A DNA stretch of 64,000 bases from Bradyrhizobium sp. BTAi1 (lineage in GTDB: Bacteria; Pseudomonadota; Alphaproteobacteria; Rhizobiales; Xanthobacteraceae): positions 6,281,501 through 6,345,500 of the forward strand of contig NC_009485.1 in the NCBI RefSeq assembly GCF_000015165.1. Direction: 5' to 3'. The position numbers were made by a program, and so were the translations under genes. The notes below the pieces were generated by a model that had not been told where the DNA came from, did no database searches, and was given only the letters and a program-made list of their open reading frames with translations. Shown one piece after another: positions 60,663 to 64,000 of this stretch (the first letter of the stretch is position 1; the number at the start of each line of letters is the position of its first letter).

Positions 60663-61406
60663 TCAATGTCCGAGATAGGCTTCGATCACGGCCGGATTGG
60701 CCCTGATCTCGTCGGGCTTGCCGATCGCCAGCACCTTGCCCTCCGCCATCACCATGACGCGCGAGCACAGCGACATCACAAACTCCATGTTGTGCTCGAT
60801 CACGACGAAGGTGGCGCGGCGCTCGCGGTTGATCGCGATCAGCCGCTCCTTGAGGTCGCCGAGCATGGTCGGATTGACGCCGCCGGCGGGCTCGTCGAGC
60901 AGCACCAGCCGCGGTCCGCCCATGAAGGCCATTGCCGCATCGAGCAGCTTCTGCTGGCCGTAGGACAGGCCACCGGCCGGCTCGTTGGCGAGATGCTCCA
61001 GCTTGAAGAAGCCGATCATCTGATCGGCGGTCGTGGTGAGGCCCGCATCCGATGGCCCGAACAAGCGCGACAGCATGCTGCCGCGATGCTCCTGCCCGGC
61101 AAGGATCAGATTGTCGCGCACCGACAGCTTTGGGAACACCTGCAGCAGCTGGAAGGTGCGGCTGACGCCGAGACGGTTTAGATCAGCCGGCCGCTGTCCG
61201 GTGACGAGCTTGCCGTCGACCCTCACCTCGCCGGCGCTCGGCACGAGCTGGCCGAGGATGCAGTTGAACAGCGTCGACTTGCCGCAGCCATTGGGACCGA
61301 TCAGGCCGAGGATCTCGCCTTCCTGCACGTCGAAGCTGACGCCGTTGACGGCGGTGATGCCGCCAAAGCTCTTCTTGACGTCGCGAACATCGAGGACTGC
61401 GGTCAT
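60663..61406 (-). CDS. livG: Branched-chain-type ABC transporter ATP-binding protein LivG
   Basis: 247 residues. Walker A GPNGCGKSTLFN, signature LSYGQQKLLDAAMAF, Walker B LVLLDEPAGGVNP, and C-terminal VVIEHNMEFVMSLCSRVMVMAEG. ATG at 61406 overlaps the livM stop by 4 bp (61403-61406). Part of one operon. Confidence 0.95.
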   Translation of the reverse strand: MTAVLDVRDVKKSFGGITAVNGVSFDVQEGEILGLIGPNGCGKSTLFNCILGQLVPSAGEVRVDGKLVTGQRPADLNRLGVSRTFQLLQVFPKLSVRDNLILAGQEHRGSMLSRLFGPSDAGLTTTADQMIGFFKLEHLANEPAGGLSYGQQKLLDAAMAFMGGPRLVLLDEPAGGVNPTMLGDLKERLIAINRERRATFVVIEHNMEFVMSLCSRVMVMAEGKVLAIGKPDEIRANPAVIEAYLGH

Positions 61407-62401
61407 CGAGCGGCCTCCAGCTTGGATTGGGCGGCGGCGCGCAAGGCCGACGCCGCCTGGGTCCGCCGCGAGCTGAGATAGCGGTCGAGGATGCCGAGGA
61501 TGCCGCTGGGCGAATAGATCAGCAGAGCGATCACGGCCGCCGCGTACAGCATCAGATAATAGCCTTCGGCAAAGCGCAGCCACTCCGGCAGCAGCACCGC
61601 GATCATGGCGCCGAGGAACGGCCCGAGCATGAAGCCGGAGCCGCCGACGATCACCATCATCAGGAGATCGAGCGAGAGCTGCAGGTTGAACGGAACGGGA
61701 TCGACATATTGCGTCAGCGGCGCATAGAGCACGCCGGCGATGCCGCCGAGCGCGGAGCCGATCGCGAACGCCATCAACGTGTAGCGACGGGTGTCGATGC
61801 CGAGCGACTGCGCCCGGATGGGATTCTCCCGCAGCGCCATGAAGGCGCGGCCCCAGGGCGAGCGGATCAGCCACCACATTGCGAGCGTGACCAGGCCGAG
61901 CGAGCCCAGGCAGAGATAATAGAACGGCAACGGCTTGCGGGTCGGGAAGCCGAAGATCTCCGGGCGGGGAATGTTGCTGATGCCGTAGATGCCGTTGGTG
62001 AGCCAGCTCTCGTTGCGGAACACCAGGAACATCAGGGTCGAGAAGGCGAGCGTGACGAAAGCGAGATAATGATGCTGCACGCGCAGCGCCGGATAGCCGA
62101 GCAGCCAGCCGACGATGAAGCAGATCACGATGACGAGCCCGAGCGCGGATATCAGCGGCCAGCCATGCGTGGTCAGGATCGCCGCGCCATAGGCGCCGAT
62201 GCCGACGAAGGCGCCCTGCGCCAGCGACACCTGCCCGGCATAGCCGAGCGTGAGGTTGAGGCCCATCGCCGCGATCGTCATGACCGCCCACTGGCTCAGG
62301 ATGTACAGGCCATAGCGGTTGAAGTTCATCGGGATGATGATCAGGCCGGCAATGACGATAATCGCCAGCGCGACGAGGAGCAGTCTGCTGTGCTTGCTCA
62401 T
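61403..62401 (-). CDS. livM: Branched-chain-type ABC transporter permease LivM
   Basis: 332 residues with about ten helices. LivM signatures GLNLTLGYAGQVSLAQGAFVGIGAYGAAILT and FGWGRAFMALRENPIRAQSLGI-like RALRENPIRAQSLG region (SPWGRAFMALRENP). ATG at 62401 overlaps the livH stop (62398-62401). Confidence 0.95.
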   Translation of the reverse strand: MSKHSRLLLVALAIIVIAGLIIIPMNFNRYGLYILSQWAVMTIAAMGLNLTLGYAGQVSLAQGAFVGIGAYGAAILTTHGWPLISALGLVIVICFIVGWLLGYPALRVQHHYLAFVTLAFSTLMFLVFRNESWLTNGIYGISNIPRPEIFGFPTRKPLPFYYLCLGSLGLVTLAMWWLIRSPWGRAFMALRENPIRAQSLGIDTRRYTLMAFAIGSALGGIAGVLYAPLTQYVDPVPFNLQLSLDLLMMVIVGGSGFMLGPFLGAMIAVLLPEWLRFAEGYYLMLYAAAVIALLIYSPSGILGILDRYLSSRRTQAASALRAAAQSKLEAAR

Positions 62402-63273
62402 ACCGTGCGCTCCTCGGCTCGTCCGAGCAGGCCCTGCGGCCGGAACAGGATCATCAGGATCAGCAGCAGCATCGGCACGGCGGCGCGATACTGGGTGGAG
62501 ACATAGGCGGCGGCCAGATTGTCGACGACGCCGATCAGCAAACCGCCGGCGATGGCGCCACGCACCTGGTTGAAGCCGCCGACGATCGCGGCGATGAAGG
62601 CCGCCTGCCCCAACACCTCGCCGCTGGAGAATTTCGCCAGATAGATCGGCGTGATCAGCACCGAGGCCAGCGCCACCAGCACGGCGTTGATCAGGAAGGT
62701 CAACAGGATCATGCGCTCGACGGGCACGCCGATGATCCGCGCCACCGTCGGGTTCTGCGCCGCCGCCTGCATCTGGTGACCCAGCGAGGTACGATTCAGC
62801 AACGTGGTCAGGCCGACGACGGCCAGGATCGCAACAGCGAGCACGCCGAGGCTCTGCAGCGAGATCGCGCGGCCGAGGATGGACACATCGCCAACCGGCA
62901 CGATCGAGGGGAATGGTGAGGCCTCGGCGCTGAAGAACTGCTTCACCACCTCCTTGATCCCGATCGCGAGCGCCATGGTGGCGATCGCCAGCGGCAGCAC
63001 GCCATGCCGCAGCATCGGATCGACCAGCAGCATCTTGAAGGCGAGACCGAGCAGCAGCGCCGACAGGGCGATGCCGACGAGCACCGCGAGCCAGAACGGC
63101 GCGCCGAGATGCATCACCGCGAGCATCAGGAAGGCCGGCAGCATCACGAACTCGCCCTGGGCGAAGTTGATGGTCTGGGAGGTCTGCCACAGCAAGGTGA
63201 AGCCGACGGCGACGAGCGCGTAGATGGCGCCGGTGGCGAGCCCCGCCACGATCAGGTCGAGCAGATTGGACAT
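62398..63273 (-). CDS. livH: Branched-chain-type ABC transporter permease LivH
   Basis: 291 residues, about eight helices. LivH signature LVAVGFTLLWQTSQTINFAQGEF at the N-terminus, and NRTSLGHQMQAAAQNPTVARIIGVPVERM in the middle. Follows the binding protein gene by 75 bp. Confidence 0.95.
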   Translation of the reverse strand: MSNLLDLIVAGLATGAIYALVAVGFTLLWQTSQTINFAQGEFVMLPAFLMLAVMHLGAPFWLAVLVGIALSALLLGLAFKMLLVDPMLRHGVLPLAIATMALAIGIKEVVKQFFSAEASPFPSIVPVGDVSILGRAISLQSLGVLAVAILAVVGLTTLLNRTSLGHQMQAAAQNPTVARIIGVPVERMILLTFLINAVLVALASVLITPIYLAKFSSGEVLGQAAFIAAIVGGFNQVRGAIAGGLLIGVVDNLAAAYVSTQYRAAVPMLLLILMILFRPQGLLGRAEERTV

Positions 63274-63348
63274 GGTTTCCCCGTGAGCCCTTGGGTGACG
63301 GCGGCGCCGGACATCACCCCTCCAAGCGCCGCCGATCCACCGGTGTCC

Positions 63349-64000
63349 TCAGTTGAGTTTCGGCAGCACCTGCTTCACCACCTGCTTGCCCTCGACCACC
63401 TCGACCAGGAAGCCCTGGCGATCGATGTCGCCGTTCTGGTCGAAGGTGACATCCATCAGGATGTTCGGCTCGGCCGACGTCTTGATGGTCAGGCCGTGCA
63501 GGGTATCGGCGAACGCCTTGGAGTCGACCTTGCCCATCTTCTCGGTCGTCGCCTTGACCATGTAGATCGCAAGGTAGCCCTTGAGACCATTATGGTCGGG
63601 CACGTAGTTGTACTTCTTCACGAAGCGGTCGCGGAACGCCTTGACGGCCTCGACCGGCGCATCGGTGGTGAGGCCGACATGGCCGCGCGCGCCGTTGGCG
63701 GCGTCGCCGGCGAGCTCGATCACCTTCTGGCCGACCAGCGTGGTCTCGCCGATCAGCGGCGCCGTCACGCCCTGGCGCTTGATCTCCTTCAGGATGCGCG
63801 CGCTCTCTTCCTCATTGACGTAGATGAAGACGGCGTCGGGCGCCGCGGCCTTGATCTTGCTGACGTCGGCCGCAAAGTCGGCCTGGCCGGCTTCGGTCGA
63901 CAGATCGGCCGCGACCTTGATGCCGAGGCGGTTGAACTCCTTGGTGATGACGTCGCGTCCACCGCGGCCGAAATCGTTGTTGACCCAGACCACCGCGACC
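63349..64000 (-). CDS. livK: Branched-chain-type ABC transporter substrate-binding protein, N-terminus beyond window
   Basis: 217 residues visible, partial. Periplasmic-binding-like fold of the LivK/Leu-Ile-Val family: VWVNNDFGRGGRDVITKEFNRLGIKV, DAVFIYVNEEESARILKEIKRQG and the C-terminal DVTFDQNGDIDRQGFLVEVVEG. The start lies off the window. The real ligand is not readable; the operon's terminal quiC gene hints at aromatic or quinate-type acids rather than branched-chain amino acids. Confidence 0.93.
   Translation of the reverse strand, partial: VAVVWVNNDFGRGGRDVITKEFNRLGIKVAADLSTEAGQADFAADVSKIKAAAPDAVFIYVNEEESARILKEIKRQGVTAPLIGETTLVGQKVIELAGDAANGARGHVGLTTDAPVEAVKAFRDRFVKKYNYVPDHNGLKGYLAIYMVKATTEKMGKVDSKAFADTLHGLTIKTSAEPNILMDVTFDQNGDIDRQGFLVEVVEGKQVVKQVLPKLN

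Noticed and set aside
1..64000. Defence island, prophage, CRISPR or biosynthetic cluster
   Set aside because: No nuclease, helicase, toxin-antitoxin, integrase, PKS/NRPS or array signatures were seen in any frame.

Overview
The window is about 64 kb of GC-rich chromosome from an alphaproteobacterium, most likely Bradyrhizobium or a close relative. This rests on three things: a circularly permuted two-piece tmRNA with the tag ANDNFAPVAQAA, the typical Rhizobiales gene sets (hflK-hflC-DUF2065-degP, DUF4169 plus ribbon-helix-helix beside fumC), and palindromic intergenic repeats starting GTCATTGCGAGCG or TCATGGCCGGGC. No rRNA, tRNA, CRISPR array, phage or insertion sequence was seen. Genus assignment is inference from sequence style, not from a search.

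Layout. 1-6 kb: the end of a two-partner-secretion transporter (minus strand), divergent from a FecR-domain secreted protein with a Gly-Asn repeat tail and a CHASE2-PAS-GGDEF-EAL cyclic-di-GMP protein. 6-10.5 kb: a minus-strand run of an NMT1/SsuA-type ABC transporter, a Nudix hydrolase and PPK2. 10.6-13 kb: an osmoprotectant ABC transporter whose permease and binding protein are fused. 13-20 kb: rhodanese, a sulfatase-type membrane enzyme, a tandem DUF2380/DUF3280-like protein divergent from a NarL-type two-component pair, and an SDR enzyme. 20-27 kb: a DUF2336 protein, then two tandem btuB-like receptors, each with a cobalamin riboswitch leader, and a membrane protein. The first leader is decayed, and a chimeric scar of the duplication lies between the copies.

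27-34 kb (minus strand): the branched-chain amino acid set ilvB, threonine-dehydratase-like enzyme, ilvH, methyltransferase, LysE exporter and ilvC. An unannotated leader peptide (NIITAILIVVV core) and attenuator terminator precede ilvB. 34-40 kb: miaA and serB with start codons 3 bp apart, a small secreted repeat protein, arsH, an MFS exporter and its divergent LysR regulator. 40-47 kb: degP, DUF2065, hflC, hflK, then folA-GNAT-thyA. 47-50.4 kb: TctA/TctB and a split chromate transporter pair. 50.5-56 kb: ssrA (tmRNA) beside sspB, fumC with a codon-usage patch, DUF4169/RHH and feoAB. 56-64 kb: a quinone-reductase-like flavoprotein with divergent LysR, a fused dehydroshikimate dehydratase/HPPD-like enzyme (quiC type), and a complete livKHMGF branched-chain-type ABC transporter ending the window.

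No obviously new multi-gene system such as a defence island is visible. The strongest less-ordinary signals are the ilv attenuator, the btuB duplication scar with its decayed riboswitch, the fumC codon patch and the TPS/FecR/CHASE2 neighbourhood.
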